Assembly: GCF_006439055.1 (NCBI RefSeq)
Contig: NZ_RCZC01000001.1
Location: forward strand, 496,001-560,000
Reading direction: 5' to 3'
Length of the DNA: 64,000 nt
Source of the DNA: Sphingomonas glacialis
GTDB lineage: Bacteria > Pseudomonadota > Alphaproteobacteria > Sphingomonadales > Sphingomonadaceae
The notes beneath the pieces are model-generated. The model did not search any database and was not told the origin of the DNA. It saw nothing but the letters and a program-made list of their open reading frames with translations. A program made the position numbers and the translations under genes. Below, piece after piece: positions 24,121-35,221 of the stretch. The stretch's first letter is position 1. Each line of letters starts with the position of its first letter.

Positions 24121-25221
24121 TCACACCCGGACCCGAGCCGCCGCCGGCAAATCCACCAAAGCCGCCGCCCCCGCGCCAGCCCCCGTATCGATCCAAGTCC
24201 CATGCGCATGGCTCGTCGCCACCGTAGCCCATTCCCCGTCCCCAGGCCAAGACCGCGCTCGCACCACCTGGTGCCCCACCGACCGGTCCGGCTCCATCGC
24301 CACCCACCCAAGCGGCCGCTCGACCGTCGCGCGCGCGCCCGCCGCCGCCATCGCCACCCGCACCCGCTCGGCCACCGCCTCGGGCAGATACTGCCACACC
24401 ACCGAATGCATCAGCACGCGCGTCACCCCAGCTTCCTGCGGCTCGGCGAGCCGCGCCTCGATCCAATCGGCCGCATCCGCCCGCTCCAGCGAAACGCCGT
24501 GCTCGCGCACCATCTCCACCGCCGCGCGCACCCTCTCCAAGCGTTCGGGCGTCTCGGGCCAAACATAGGCCGCCAGCCGCGCCGCCACCGCAGGATCGGT
24601 CGCATCGATCGGCGCCACGTCGCACCCCCGCACCGACACGATCTCGAGCGGCACCACCGCAGGCGCCGGCCCGCTCCAGCGCGGCGTGATCGTCACCGGC
24701 GAATCATCCGGCCCGAACCCCGCACCCCCAAGATCGAACCGATACCGCCCGATCAGCAGATTGAGCCCAGCACTAGACCCGATCTCGAGCACCTCCACCC
24801 GCGGCCCGCACGCCCGCGCGATCTCGAGCAACCCGAGCAGCAACGCCGCCGACCGCCCCGGCTCATTGGTCTGCGGCGGCCCGTCGAGCCACGGCAGCAA
24901 CGCCGCCTCATGCTCGCCAAGCACACGCTCGATCGTCGCGAGGATCGCGCCCGCATCGGTCACCGCCCCGGAATACACCGCCGCCAACCCGGCATCGCGC
25001 CCCGCCTGCACCAGCGCATGCAGCCCCCCGAACAGCCGCAACGGCAGCGCATCGCGCGTTGGCTCGCCCGGCCAGTCGAGCACCCGCGCCCCGATGACCG
25101 ATCGCCGTGTCAGCCCATCGGCGATCGCCGCGCACATCCGGGCATAGACCGGCGCGGCATTGGCCTCGCAATAATGCTGCTGGATCCGGAACGCGTCACG
25201 ATTGCTCTGCTCATCGGCCAT
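24121..25221 (-). CDS. DUF2332 family protein
   Basis: This 366-aa protein begins [20 protein letters not shown]. Recognisable family blocks are [56 protein letters not shown] (reminiscent of a methyltransferase GxG loop), then [13 protein letters not shown] near the C-terminus. The Rossmann-like [11 protein letters not shown] suggests an S-adenosylmethionine-type fold, but no function is established. ATG 25221 is preferred over the ORF extending through the divergent hisG promoter. Divergent from hisG by 63 bp. Confidence 0.85.
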   Translation of the reverse strand: MADEQSNRDAFRIQQHYCEANAAPVYARMCAAIADGLTRRSVIGARVLDWPGEPTRDALPLRLFGGLHALVQAGRDAGLAAVYSGAVTDAGAILATIERVLGEHEAALLPWLDGPPQTNEPGRSAALLLGLLEIARACGPRVEVLEIGSSAGLNLLIGRYRFDLGGAGFGPDDSPVTITPRWSGPAPAVVPLEIVSVRGCDVAPIDATDPAVAARLAAYVWPETPERLERVRAAVEMVREHGVSLERADAADWIEARLAEPQEAGVTRVLMHSVVWQYLPEAVAERVRVAMAAAGARATVERPLGWVAMEPDRSVGHQVVRARSWPGDGEWATVATSHAHGTWIDTGAGAGAAALVDLPAAARVRV

Positions 25222-25284
25222 GATCGATTTTCTCCGTCGGTCGCGTTGTTGCGCCCACCCCCACCGCCAAGTAAAGCCCGCGCC

Positions 25285-25947
25285 ATGGCAGACCCGATCA
25301 TCATCGCCGTCCCCAAGGGCCGCATCCTCGCAGAAGCGATCCCCTTGCTCGAACGCGCCGGAATCGTCCCCGAAGCCGCGTTCAGCGACGAGAACAGCCG
25401 CGCGCTGCGCTTCACCACCAACAACCCCGGAATCGACCTCATCCGCGTCCGCGCGTTCGACGTCGCGACCTTCGTCGCGCACGGCGCGGCGCAGCTCGGC
25501 ATCGTCGGGTCGGACGTGCTGGCGGAGTTCGATTATTCCGAGCTCTACGCGCCGGTCGATCTCGGCATCGGCCATTGCCGCCTCTCGGTCGCCGAGCCTG
25601 CCGCGATGGCAGCAAGCGACGATCCGCGCGGCTGGAGCCACGTCCGCGTCGCGACCAAATACCCCCACGTCACCGAAGCGCATTTCGCGCGGCGCGGCGT
25701 CTCGGCGGAGTGCGTGAAGTTGAACGGCGCGATGGAGCTAGCGCCTTTGCTCGGCCTAGCGCCGCGGATCGTCGACCTGGTGTCGTCGGGCCGCACGCTG
25801 AAGGAGAACGGCCTGGTCGAGGTCGAGGTGATCTGCGAGGTCACCTCGCGCCTGATCGTCAACCGCGCCGCGTTCAAGACGCGCGGCGAAGTCGTGCCGC
25901 TGGTCGAGGCGTTCCGGCGCGCTGTTGCGCAGGAGTTGGCGGCATGA
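25285..25947 (+). CDS. hisG: ATP phosphoribosyltransferase, short catalytic form
   Basis: This 220-aa enzyme carries out the first step of histidine synthesis (ATP + PRPP to phosphoribosyl-ATP). It begins [20 protein letters not shown], with [14 protein letters not shown] and the PRPP-binding loop [20 protein letters not shown]. The length of 220 rather than about 300 residues is the short HisG form that lacks the regulatory domain and needs HisZ, which is not in the window. ATG 25285 is used; the frame upstream belongs to the antisense strand of DUF2332. Followed by hisD after a 184-bp palindromic repeat. Confidence 0.95.
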   Translation: MADPIIIAVPKGRILAEAIPLLERAGIVPEAAFSDENSRALRFTTNNPGIDLIRVRAFDVATFVAHGAAQLGIVGSDVLAEFDYSELYAPVDLGIGHCRLSVAEPAAMAASDDPRGWSHVRVATKYPHVTEAHFARRGVSAECVKLNGAMELAPLLGLAPRIVDLVSSGRTLKENGLVEVEVICEVTSRLIVNRAAFKTRGEVVPLVEAFRRAVAQELAA

Positions 25948-25958
25948 GCGGCATGATG

Positions 25959-26124
25959 CCTCCCCTCCCTGGAAGGGAGGGGCCGGGGGTGGGTCGGCCC
26001 GTAGTCGGGCGTAACACCTGCCATCAGCCAACCCACCCCCAACCCAGCGTTGGGTCGGTCGTGCCCCCGGCACGACCTGAACAGTGCGGGGCACTGTTCA
26101 CCCAACGCTCTTTTAGGGAGGGGA
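25959..26124 (+). repeat. Palindromic intergenic repeat, copy R2, carrying a cloverleaf insert
   Basis: The left hairpin CCCCTCCCT-GGA-AGGGAGGGG (25962-25982) and the GGGGTGGGTCGGCC-type stem correspond to R1 and R3, but the right hairpin keeps only AGGGAGGGG (26115-26123). Its left half is replaced by the three-way-junction unit at 26046-26109. The loop contains CCCGTAGTCGGGCGT, found inverted in the loop of R3. It occupies nearly the whole hisG-hisD gap. Confidence 0.85.
26046..26109 (+). repeat. Three-way-junction (cloverleaf) repeat, copy 2
   Basis: The outer stem AGCGTTGGGT (26046-26055) pairs with ACCCAACGCT (26100-26109). Inside are GGTCGTGCC-CCC-GGCACGACC (26057-26077) and GAACAGTGC-GGG-GCACTGTTC (26079-26099). 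Stem lengths (10, 9, 9), total length (64 nt) and loops (CCC, GGG) equal those of the copy at 19361-19424, while most stem bases differ. Confidence 0.85.
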
Positions 26125-26131
26125 GCGCGTC

Positions 26132-27418
26132 ATGATCAACCTCACCACCACCGCTCCCACCTTCGCCGCCGATTTCACCACCCTCGTCAACGCCCGCCGC
26201 GAAGCCGACGCCGACGTCGCACGCGACGTCCGCGCGATCATCGCGCGCGTCCGTGACGAGGGCGACGCCGCCGTCCACGCCTACACAAAGAGCTTCGACC
26301 GCCACGACCTCGACGCCACCGGCTGGCAGATCGACCGCGAAGAATGGCGCGCCGCCTATGACGGCCTAGCCCCCGACCTGCGCGCCGCGCTCCAGCTCGC
26401 CGCACAACGCATCGCCACCTATCACGAGAAGCAGAAGCCACAGGGCACCGACAGCACCGACGCCAACGGCATCCGCACCGGCGCGCGCTGGAATGCGATC
26501 GAACATGCCGGGATCTACATCCCCGGCGGCCGCGCGGCCTATCCCTCGTCAGTGCTGATGAACGCGATCCCCGCCAAAGTCGCCGGCGTCGATCGCATCG
26601 TGATGGTCACCCCGACCCCCGACGGCGAGGTCAACCCGCTGGTGCTCGCCGCCGCGCACATCGTCGGCGTCGACGAGCTGTGGCGGATCGGCGGCGCGCA
26701 GGCGATCGCCGCGCTCGCCTACGGCACCGACCGCCTCCGCCCGGTCGACGTCATCACCGGCCCGGGCAACGCCTGGGTCGCCGAGGCCAAGCGCCAGCTC
26801 TACGGCGTCGTCGGCATCGACATGGTCGCAGGCCCGTCCGAGATCGTCGTCGTCGCCGACGGCGAGAACCGCGCCGACTGGATCGCCGCCGACCTGCTCT
26901 CGCAATCCGAGCACGACCCGACCAGCCAATCGATCCTGTTCACCGACTCGGCCGCTTTCGCCGACGCCGTCGCCGCCGAGGTCGACGCCCAGATCGAAAC
27001 GCTTGCCACCTCGAAGGTCGCACGCGCGGCCTGGGACGCGAACGGCGCGATCATCGTCGTGCGCACGCTGGAAGAGGCACTCCCGCTGGTCGACCGCCTC
27101 GCCGCCGAGCATCTCGAGCTGGCGTGCGACGATCCGCAGGCGCTGTTCGACAAGGTGCGTCACGCCGGCTCGGTGTTCATGGGCCGCCACACGCCCGAGG
27201 CGATCGGCGATTATGTCGCCGGGCCGAACCACGTGCTCCCGACCGGCCGCCGCGCGCGCTTCGCCAGCGGGCTGTCGGTACTCGATTTCATGAAGCGGAC
27301 GAGCTTCCTGCAACTGGGCCCCCAAGGCCTCGCCGCCATCGGCCCAGCTGCGGTAGCGCTCGCCGAAGCCGAAGGCCTCCCCGCCCACGCCCGCTCGGTC
27401 GCGCTCCGCCTCCCCTAA
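26132..27418 (+). CDS. hisD: Histidinol dehydrogenase
   Basis: This 428-aa Zn-dependent enzyme oxidises histidinol to histidine with 2 NAD+. Family motifs are NAIEHAGIYIPGGRAAYPSS, VDVITGPGNAWVAEAKRQLY, DMVAGPSEIVVVADG, the zinc/catalytic LLSQSEHDPTSQSILFT and the C-terminal GRRARFASGLSVLDFMKR. ATG 26132 is preceded by AGGGAGGGG at 26115-26123, which is the terminal arm of the intergenic repeat, so the repeat appears to supply the ribosome-binding site. It is likely co-transcribed with hisG unless the palindrome terminates transcription. Confidence 0.96.
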   Translation: MINLTTTAPTFAADFTTLVNARREADADVARDVRAIIARVRDEGDAAVHAYTKSFDRHDLDATGWQIDREEWRAAYDGLAPDLRAALQLAAQRIATYHEKQKPQGTDSTDANGIRTGARWNAIEHAGIYIPGGRAAYPSSVLMNAIPAKVAGVDRIVMVTPTPDGEVNPLVLAAAHIVGVDELWRIGGAQAIAALAYGTDRLRPVDVITGPGNAWVAEAKRQLYGVVGIDMVAGPSEIVVVADGENRADWIAADLLSQSEHDPTSQSILFTDSAAFADAVAAEVDAQIETLATSKVARAAWDANGAIIVVRTLEEALPLVDRLAAEHLELACDDPQALFDKVRHAGSVFMGRHTPEAIGDYVAGPNHVLPTGRRARFASGLSVLDFMKRTSFLQLGPQGLAAIGPAAVALAEAEGLPAHARSVALRLP

Positions 27419-27420
27419 TC

Positions 27421-27576
27421 TCCTCCCCTCCCTGAAAGGGAGGGGCTGGGGGTGGGTCGGCCTCCCGGGCGCGCGGCGCTCTCACGCAAGCGGTGTCCAT
27501 CCTCGCTCGCAGGGCACGCGTCACGCCCGACTACGGGCCGACCCACCCCCGCCCCCTCCCTTCCAGGGAGGGGAGG
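27421..27576 (+). repeat. Palindromic intergenic repeat, copy R3
   Basis: It has the same architecture as R1: hairpins CCCCTCCCT-GAA-AGGGAGGGG (27425-27445) and CCCCTCCCT-TCC-AGGGAGGGG (27553-27573). The perfect stem GGGGTGGGTCGGCC (27449-27462) / GGCCGACCCACCCC (27536-27549) has a longer, 73-nt loop. It starts two bases after the hisD stop codon. Confidence 0.9.
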
Positions 27577-27694
27577 CTCGCGGGCAACCGTCCCGCGAAC
27601 TGATCCGCCAGCGCCTCCCTTCCACGAGGGGAGTAACAGCCCCCCCACACACCAATCTTCCCGTTCCCCGCTTTTTCCCCTATGGCGCCCGCCC

Positions 27695-28165
27695 ATGTCC
27701 TCCCACGCCACTCCCCGCACCGCCGCCCGCTCCAAAGCGCGCGCCGCCGCCCGTCTCGCCGCCGTCCAGGCGTTGTACCAGCACGACATGGAAGCAACGC
27801 CGATCGCGCAGTTGCTCAACGAGTTCCACAATCACCGCCTCGGTGCGACGATCGAGGATGCCGAATATGCCGAGGCCGAGGTCGATTTCTTCGACGATGT
27901 CGTAAAGGGCACCGAGGCGCGCCTCGCCGAGATCGACACGACGATCGCCGCCAAGCTCGCCAAGGGCTGGAACCTCGCGCGGCTCGACAAGGCGATGCGC
28001 GCGATCCTCCGCGCGGGCACATACGAACTGCTTGCCCGCGCCGACGTGCCGGTCGGCACCGTCATCACCGAATATGTCGACGTCGCGCACGCCTTCTTCG
28101 ACAAGCGCGAGGCGGGCTTCGTCAACGGCCTGCTCGACAACATCGCCAAGGACGTCCGCGCATAA
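27695..28165 (+). CDS. nusB: Transcription antitermination factor NusB
   Basis: This 156-aa all-helical RNA-binding protein works with NusE/S10 on boxA in rRNA antitermination. It contains RLAAVQALYQHDMEATPIAQ, DDVVKGTEARLAEIDTTIAA, LARLDKAMRAILRAGTYELL and the C-terminal YVDVAHAFFDKREAGFVNGL, all standard NusB blocks. The arginine-rich N-terminus (TAARSKARAAAR) is a common alphaproteobacterial feature. ATG 27695 is chosen; the frame upstream runs through the repeat. A DUF4169 gene follows after 2 bp. Confidence 0.95.
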   Translation: MSSHATPRTAARSKARAAARLAAVQALYQHDMEATPIAQLLNEFHNHRLGATIEDAEYAEAEVDFFDDVVKGTEARLAEIDTTIAAKLAKGWNLARLDKAMRAILRAGTYELLARADVPVGTVITEYVDVAHAFFDKREAGFVNGLLDNIAKDVRA

Positions 28166-28167
28166 CG

Positions 28168-28362
28168 ATGGGCGAGGTCGTCAACCTCCGCCGCGCGCGC
28201 AAAGCCCGCGCGCGCGACACGGCCGAGACGACCGCCGCCGCCAACCGCGCCGCGTTCGGCCGCAGCAAGTGCGAACGCGCGACGATGGCCGCCGATGTCA
28301 CGCGGCTGGACCGCGACCTCGACGGCGCACGACTCGATCGACCCCGCCTCGGCGAGGATTAG
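28168..28362 (+). CDS. DUF4169 family small protein
   Basis: This 64-aa basic protein begins MGEVVNLRRARKARARDTAE and contains AAANRAAFGRSKCERATMAA, the typical DUF4169 pattern (VNLRxxRKxxAR ... NRxxFGRxK). No catalytic residues are seen; a nucleic-acid-binding role is only a guess from charge. It starts two bases after the nusB stop and is presumably in the same transcript. Many alphaproteobacteria carry this small gene. Confidence 0.85.
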   Translation: MGEVVNLRRARKARARDTAETTAAANRAAFGRSKCERATMAADVTRLDRDLDGARLDRPRLGED

Positions 28363-28372
28363 ACACGGCCGC

Positions 28373-29044
28373 TTAGTCGTCGGCGTCGTCGTCGGGCCGT
28401 ACGGCATAATGCTCGACCATCCGCGACGCGCGGTCGGTGGCGGCGCGGGTGTCGCTCGCCAGCCGCTTCACTTCGCCCGCGACCACCGCAAACCCCTGCC
28501 CGGCGCCGCCGGCGCGCGCCGCCTCGATCGAAGCGTTGAGCGCGAGCAAATTGGTCTGCCCGGCGATCGTCGAGATCGTCTCGACGATCTCGCTGAGGTC
28601 GGTGACGGTGGAGCGCAACGCCCGCTCGCGATTTTCGAGCGCCCGCTCGAGCCGCACCTGGGTGGTGACATCGCTCGCGATCTTGAGAATGCGATCAACC
28701 GCACCGTCGCGCAGCAGCGGGGTGTAGGTCGCCTGCAGCCACACCTTCGATCCGTCGCCACGGCGCCGCGGATAGACGCCGCGGTCGAACTCGCCGGCCT
28801 GCAGCTTGCGCCAGAAGGCGAGATAGTCGGCACCCTCGACATAATCGGGGAAGCACAGCATGCGATGATGCCGGCCGATCAGCTGCTCGCGCCGATAGCC
28901 GACCAGGCGCAGGAACGTCTCGTTGGCCCAGGTGATGATCCCCGCGGCGTCGAACTCGACGACCGCCTGCGAGCGGCACACCGCATCCCACGCCGCCCGG
29001 CAATATGCATCGGTCGGTCGGCTTTCGTCGCCCGTCATCCTCAC
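28373..29044 (-). CDS. Very short soluble PAS-chemoreceptor-like protein
   Basis: This is a 223-aa protein without membrane segments. Residues about 15-130 are a PAS domain followed by a PAC motif ([60 protein letters not shown]). Residues about 145-210 match only the tip of an MCP signalling hairpin ([36 protein letters not shown]), the CheW/CheA contact region. The full coiled-coil of chemoreceptors is missing. It could tune a chemotaxis-like pathway through a redox or small-ligand PAS. It is divergent from thiL with about 100 bp between. Confidence 0.85.
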   Translation of the reverse strand: MRMTGDESRPTDAYCRAAWDAVCRSQAVVEFDAAGIITWANETFLRLVGYRREQLIGRHHRMLCFPDYVEGADYLAFWRKLQAGEFDRGVYPRRRGDGSKVWLQATYTPLLRDGAVDRILKIASDVTTQVRLERALENRERALRSTVTDLSEIVETISTIAGQTNLLALNASIEAARAGGAGQGFAVVAGEVKRLASDTRAATDRASRMVEHYAVRPDDDADD

Positions 29045-29147
29045 CCCTGTCGTTTTAGGACTTGCTCTATGTTAACGATCTAGGTCAGCATTATTTCCCT
29101 GTTCATCGACCGCAGACAATCGCAGTCCGCATCGCTAAACCCCCCGC

Positions 29148-30074
29148 ATGACCGAAGCCGAGTTTCTCGCGGCGTTGCGCGCGCTGCCGCTCCATCCCGG
29201 CGCGCTGGGCTTGCGCGACGATGCGGCGCGGCTCGGGCGGCTCGTGCTGACGAGCGATACGCTGGTCGAAGGCGTGCATTACCTCGCCAGTGATCCGCCG
29301 GGCGACGTCGCGTGGAAGCTTGTCGCGACCAACCTGTCGGATCTCGCCGCCAAGGGCGCGGTGCCCGTCGGGGTGATGCTGAACTATCCGTTGCGGGCCG
29401 CGAGCCCCCCCGCCCCAACCGCACCCGCCGACTGGGACACCGCCTTCCTCGCCGGGCTCGCCGAAGCGCTCACCGCCTTCGCCGCGCCGATCCTCGGCGG
29501 TGACACCGTCTCGCTCCCACCGCATGCCCCGCGTGTCATCACGCTCACCGCGCTCGGCGACGCTGCGCACGCGCCCACGCGCAGCGGCGCACAGGCGGGC
29601 GACGCGCTCTGGGTCACCGGCACGATCGGCGATGCCGGCGCAGGGCTCGCCATCGCGCAAGGCCAGCCCGGTGCAGCCGAGCTGCTCGCCGCCTATCGCC
29701 GCCCGCAGCCGCAGCTCGCCGCGGGTCAGGCGCTCGCGCCGCAGGTCCACGCGATGATGGACGTATCCGACGGCCTGCTGATCGACGCCCAGCGTATGGC
29801 CGCGGCAAGCGGCCTCGCCGTCGCGATCGATCTGGCGCAGGTCCCGCTGTCCGACGCCTATCGCACCCACGCCGGCGACACCCGCGCCGCCCGTCTCGCC
29901 GCAGCCACCGCGGGCGACGACTATCAATTGCTCTTCGCGCTTCCCCCGCACCGCACCCCCGCCGCGCCCGCAACCCGGATCGGCGTCTTCGCGCCCGGCG
30001 AAGGCCTCACGCTGCACGACGCGGGCACACCGCTGCCGCTCCCCGCAGCACTCGGCTATCAGCACGGCGGCTAA
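29148..30074 (+). CDS. thiL: Thiamine-monophosphate kinase
   Basis: This 308-aa AIR-synthase-fold kinase converts thiamine phosphate to thiamine pyrophosphate. Motifs are LTSDTLVEGVHYLAS (Mg/substrate loop), KLVATNLSDLAAKGAVPVGV, LGGDTVS, VTGTIGDAGAGLAIAQG and MMDVSDGLLIDAQRMAAASG, plus AGDDYQLLF near the C-terminus. The nusB-thiL neighbourhood is common across bacteria; here a PAS protein on the other strand has been placed between them. hppA follows after 111 bp, a standard Sphingomonadales order. Confidence 0.94.
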   Translation: MTEAEFLAALRALPLHPGALGLRDDAARLGRLVLTSDTLVEGVHYLASDPPGDVAWKLVATNLSDLAAKGAVPVGVMLNYPLRAASPPAPTAPADWDTAFLAGLAEALTAFAAPILGGDTVSLPPHAPRVITLTALGDAAHAPTRSGAQAGDALWVTGTIGDAGAGLAIAQGQPGAAELLAAYRRPQPQLAAGQALAPQVHAMMDVSDGLLIDAQRMAAASGLAVAIDLAQVPLSDAYRTHAGDTRAARLAAATAGDDYQLLFALPPHRTPAAPATRIGVFAPGEGLTLHDAGTPLPLPAALGYQHGG

Positions 30075-30185
30075 GCCGCTCGAACCACACCGCTTGCCAA
30101 GCCCCGCCGCCGCGCTACTCTGCCTCGCAAGCGTGGGGGCGCGCGGCTGTGTGACACCTCACCGATTCCATGGGAAAGGACACGC

Positions 30186-32342
<2,157 letters not shown>

Positions 32343-32432
32343 GGCGAAAGCCCTAGCAGGCGCGACCGGCCGGCGGGGGCGCCCGACGCCCCCGACCGAC
32401 GGCGTGGCTTTGCCACGACGCCCCTTCTTCTT

Positions 32433-32528
32433 CGTCACCCCGGGCCTGTCGCGGGGCCCACCGCTCAGCGCGTGCTACGACCGTTGCGTGCGCATCCCGG
32501 TGGACCCCGGCACAAGGCCGGGGTGACG
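32433..32528 (+). repeat. REP-like inverted repeat, copy R6
   Basis: Two 31-nt arms (32433-32463 and 32498-32528) are near-perfect inverted copies: the left reads CGTCACCCCGGGCCTGTCGC..., the right ends GGCCGGGGTGACG. Each arm itself folds on CCCCGG/CCGGGG-type stems. The 34-nt loop has no recognised feature. Similar GTCACCCCGG repeats are, to my knowledge, widespread in alphaproteobacterial intergenic DNA. Confidence 0.75.
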
Positions 32529-32596
32529 GCTGAGAGGATAGCGCCCCAAACGCCCCAAAGCTTCCCGCTTCCACCCGAACCCGCTACCCCCAGCAA

Positions 32597-33061
32597 ATGC
32601 CCCACCGCCCCCTCTCCCCCGGCGAGCTCGACCACGCGACCGCGCTGTTCGGCCCGGCGATCGCCTACGACGGCATCAAGGTCCACGCCCGCCGCTACCT
32701 CCCCTTCCAGCCGCGCAGCGTCGCGATGGCGCCCAACGGCCACATCTATTTCCCGAAGCCCAGCTACAAGCCGGACTTCTCGACCACCGTCCCCGACCTC
32801 GCCTGGATCCTCCACGAACTCACGCATGTCTGGCAGCATCAGAGCGGCATGTGGGTCCGCCTGCGCGGCACGCTGGCTGCCGGCCGCTACGGCTATGGCG
32901 ACCTCGCCGACACCAACCGCCCCTTCACGCGCTTCAACATCGAACAGCAGGCCGCGATCGTCGGCGATTACGTGCTGACGACCAACGGCTATCACGCGCA
33001 ACACGGCCGCGGCGCGCGCGCGGATTACGAGCGCGTGCTGCCGTTTCTGCGGGGGGCGTAA
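32597..33061 (+). CDS. Small HExxH-motif protein (often annotated 'vgr related')
   Basis: This 154-aa protein carries LAWILHELTHVWQHQSGMWV, with an HExxH zinc-binding motif at about 84-88. It resembles short proteins annotated 'vgr related' or DUF4157-like putative metallopeptidases in sphingomonads. No signal peptide or membrane segment is visible. The rest (YGYGDLADTNRPFTRFNIEQ then QAAIVGDYVLTTNGYH) fits a conserved EQQAxIVxDY block that could supply the third ligand. Protease activity has not been shown for the family as far as I know. ATG 32597; the S9 peptidase follows on the same strand. Confidence 0.75.
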   Translation: MPHRPLSPGELDHATALFGPAIAYDGIKVHARRYLPFQPRSVAMAPNGHIYFPKPSYKPDFSTTVPDLAWILHELTHVWQHQSGMWVRLRGTLAAGRYGYGDLADTNRPFTRFNIEQQAAIVGDYVLTTNGYHAQHGRGARADYERVLPFLRGA

Positions 33062-33141
33062 AGCCACCACCCCGCCCGCTTGCCTCGCCCCGGCACCTTG
33101 CTAAGATGGCATCGGCGCCACGCGCGCCTGTCGGGGGACAT

Positions 33142-35094
33142 ATGACATATCAGGGATTTAAAGGCCTGTTCGGCGGGTTCGTGCTGTTCGCTGCGGTCCC
33201 GCTCGGCGCGACCGAAAGCGCACCCGCGGGGCTGCCCCACGCGCCCGCCAGCACGATCTCGGCGGAAAGTTTCGGACAGCTTCCCTTCATGGAAGCCCCC
33301 AAGCTTTCGCCCGACGGCACGCGCATCGCGACCAAGCTCGCGATCAAGGGCCAACAGCGGCTCGCGATCATTCCGCTCGACAAGACGCAGCACATCGCGA
33401 TGATCGATCCCGGCGCGTCGGACATCAACGGCTGGTCGTGGGTCAACAATGACTGGCTGATCGCAAAGATCGGCAGCACGTCCCTGGTCGAGGGCGACAG
33501 CTGGTATCTGCGCCGCACGCTCAGCATCAGCGCCGATGGCAAGACGATGCACATGCTCGGCAAGGACGACGCCGCGCAAAGCGCCGACGACGTGCTGTGG
33601 ATCGCGCAGGACGGCAGCCCGCACGTCCGGATCGCGCTGCAGACCTCGATCTACAGCAGCCAGCCAGGCTTCTGGCCCGAAGTGCGCGATTACGACGTGA
33701 CCACCGGCCGCAGCACGCTCGTCCAGCGACCGGTCGAAACCGTGATGGACTGGTATGCCGATCCCGCCGGCACCGTGCGGCTCGGCATGGGCTATGAGGA
33801 TGCGTCGCGCAGCTATCGCTTGCTCTATCGCGATTCCGCCACGCAGAGCTTCCGAACCGTCAGCCGCGCGCGCGGGCGCGACGCCGATCTCGGCAACACC
33901 CCTGCGGTCTTCCTTCCCGAACCCGGCAAGGCGCTCGGCTTCGACGATGCCGACGGTTTCAACGCACTCTATCCGCTCGATCTCGCGACGCTCAAGACCG
34001 GGCCGAAACTGTTCGGCGTTCCCGGCTACGATATCGGCAACGTCATTACCGGCGATGGCGGGTCGCGGCTCGTCGGGGTGCGCTATACCGATACGCACGC
34101 GCGCACGCACTGGTTCGACCCCAAGCTCGCCGACGTCCAGGCCAAGATCGATGCCGCCGTGGGGACCCGCACGGCGGAGATCGTGTCGTGGAGCCGCGAC
34201 TTCAGCGTGCTGATGGTGTGGGTCGGCGGCGCCGACCGGCCGGGCGCCTATTATGAGTACCGCCCGGAAGAAGGCGTGATGCATCTGTTCGCCACGCTCA
34301 ACGATGCGCTCGGCACCGCTGCGTATGGGCCGGTCTCCACGATCCATTACAAGGCACGCGACGGGCTCGACATTGCGGCCGTGCTGACGGTGCCGCGCGG
34401 CAAGCCCGCCAAGAATCTCCCGCTGATCCTGATGCCGCATGGCGGCCCGTTCGCGCGCGATGACGAGAGTTGGGACTGGTGGGCGCAATTCCTCGCCAGC
34501 CGCGGCTATGCCGTGCTCCAGCCCAATTATCGCGGCTCGTCGGGCTATGGCGGGGATTTCACCAAAAAGGGTCGCGGACAATGGGGCCTCGCGATGCAGG
34601 ACGACCTGACCGACGCGGTCAAATGGGCGGCCGATAGCGGGCTGGCCGACGCCAAGCGCGTCTGCATCGTCGGCGGCTCCTATGGCGGCTATGCCGCGTT
34701 TCGTGCGGCGGGGCGCGATGCCGCGGTCTATCGCTGCGCGGTGTCCTATGCCGGCGTCGCCGACATGCCCGCGATGCTGCGCTATGACGGGGCGTTTCTC
34801 AACGGCGGCCGCGCCAAGGATTATTTCCGCGACCAGGCGCCCGACCTCAAGGCGGTCTCGCCGGTCTACGACGCCGCGCATTTCGCGATGCCGATCCTGA
34901 TCCTCCACGGCAAGAAGGACACCGTCGTGCCGGTCGCGCAATCGCGCAGCATGGTCGCGCGGCTGAAGGCGGCGGGCAAGCCGTACCGCTATGTCGAACA
35001 GCCGCTCGGCGACCACCATTTCTCGCGCGAGGCCGACCGGGTGCAATTCCTCACCGAGCTCGAAGCGTTCCTCAAAGAGAATAATCCGGCCTGA
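33142..35094 (+). CDS. S9-family (prolyl-oligopeptidase-like) peptidase, exported
   Basis: This is a 650-aa protein with an N-terminal export signal (FGGFVLFAAVPLGATESA). An N-terminal beta-propeller (about 60-390) is followed by the alpha/beta-hydrolase peptidase domain. The catalytic triad can be placed at Ser513 (GGSYGGYAAF), Asp593 (LHGKKDTVVP) and His625 (GDHHFSREAD). The pattern MPHGGPFARDDESWDWW before the active site is typical of acylaminoacyl/dipeptidyl peptidases of the S9C type. ATG 33142 is preceded by GGGGGA. Periplasmic peptide degradation is the likely role. Confidence 0.9.
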   Translation: MTYQGFKGLFGGFVLFAAVPLGATESAPAGLPHAPASTISAESFGQLPFMEAPKLSPDGTRIATKLAIKGQQRLAIIPLDKTQHIAMIDPGASDINGWSWVNNDWLIAKIGSTSLVEGDSWYLRRTLSISADGKTMHMLGKDDAAQSADDVLWIAQDGSPHVRIALQTSIYSSQPGFWPEVRDYDVTTGRSTLVQRPVETVMDWYADPAGTVRLGMGYEDASRSYRLLYRDSATQSFRTVSRARGRDADLGNTPAVFLPEPGKALGFDDADGFNALYPLDLATLKTGPKLFGVPGYDIGNVITGDGGSRLVGVRYTDTHARTHWFDPKLADVQAKIDAAVGTRTAEIVSWSRDFSVLMVWVGGADRPGAYYEYRPEEGVMHLFATLNDALGTAAYGPVSTIHYKARDGLDIAAVLTVPRGKPAKNLPLILMPHGGPFARDDESWDWWAQFLASRGYAVLQPNYRGSSGYGGDFTKKGRGQWGLAMQDDLTDAVKWAADSGLADAKRVCIVGGSYGGYAAFRAAGRDAAVYRCAVSYAGVADMPAMLRYDGAFLNGGRAKDYFRDQAPDLKAVSPVYDAAHFAMPILILHGKKDTVVPVAQSRSMVARLKAAGKPYRYVEQPLGDHHFSREADRVQFLTELEAFLKENNPA

Positions 35095-35221
35095 TCGCCC
35101 CCAAAAAACCGCTGTCCTACACGCCGCCTTTTTGTCATCCTCGCGCGTCGCCCGCTTGCGGGCCGCTCTTTCTGATGACCGGACGCTACACTCCCGCCAC
35201 CCGCGATGGTGCGACTTTCGT

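Noticed and set aside
22944..27576. Possible CRISPR array
   Set aside because: The repeats are palindromic, unevenly spaced, separated by genes, and no cas genes or spacers of regular length are present.
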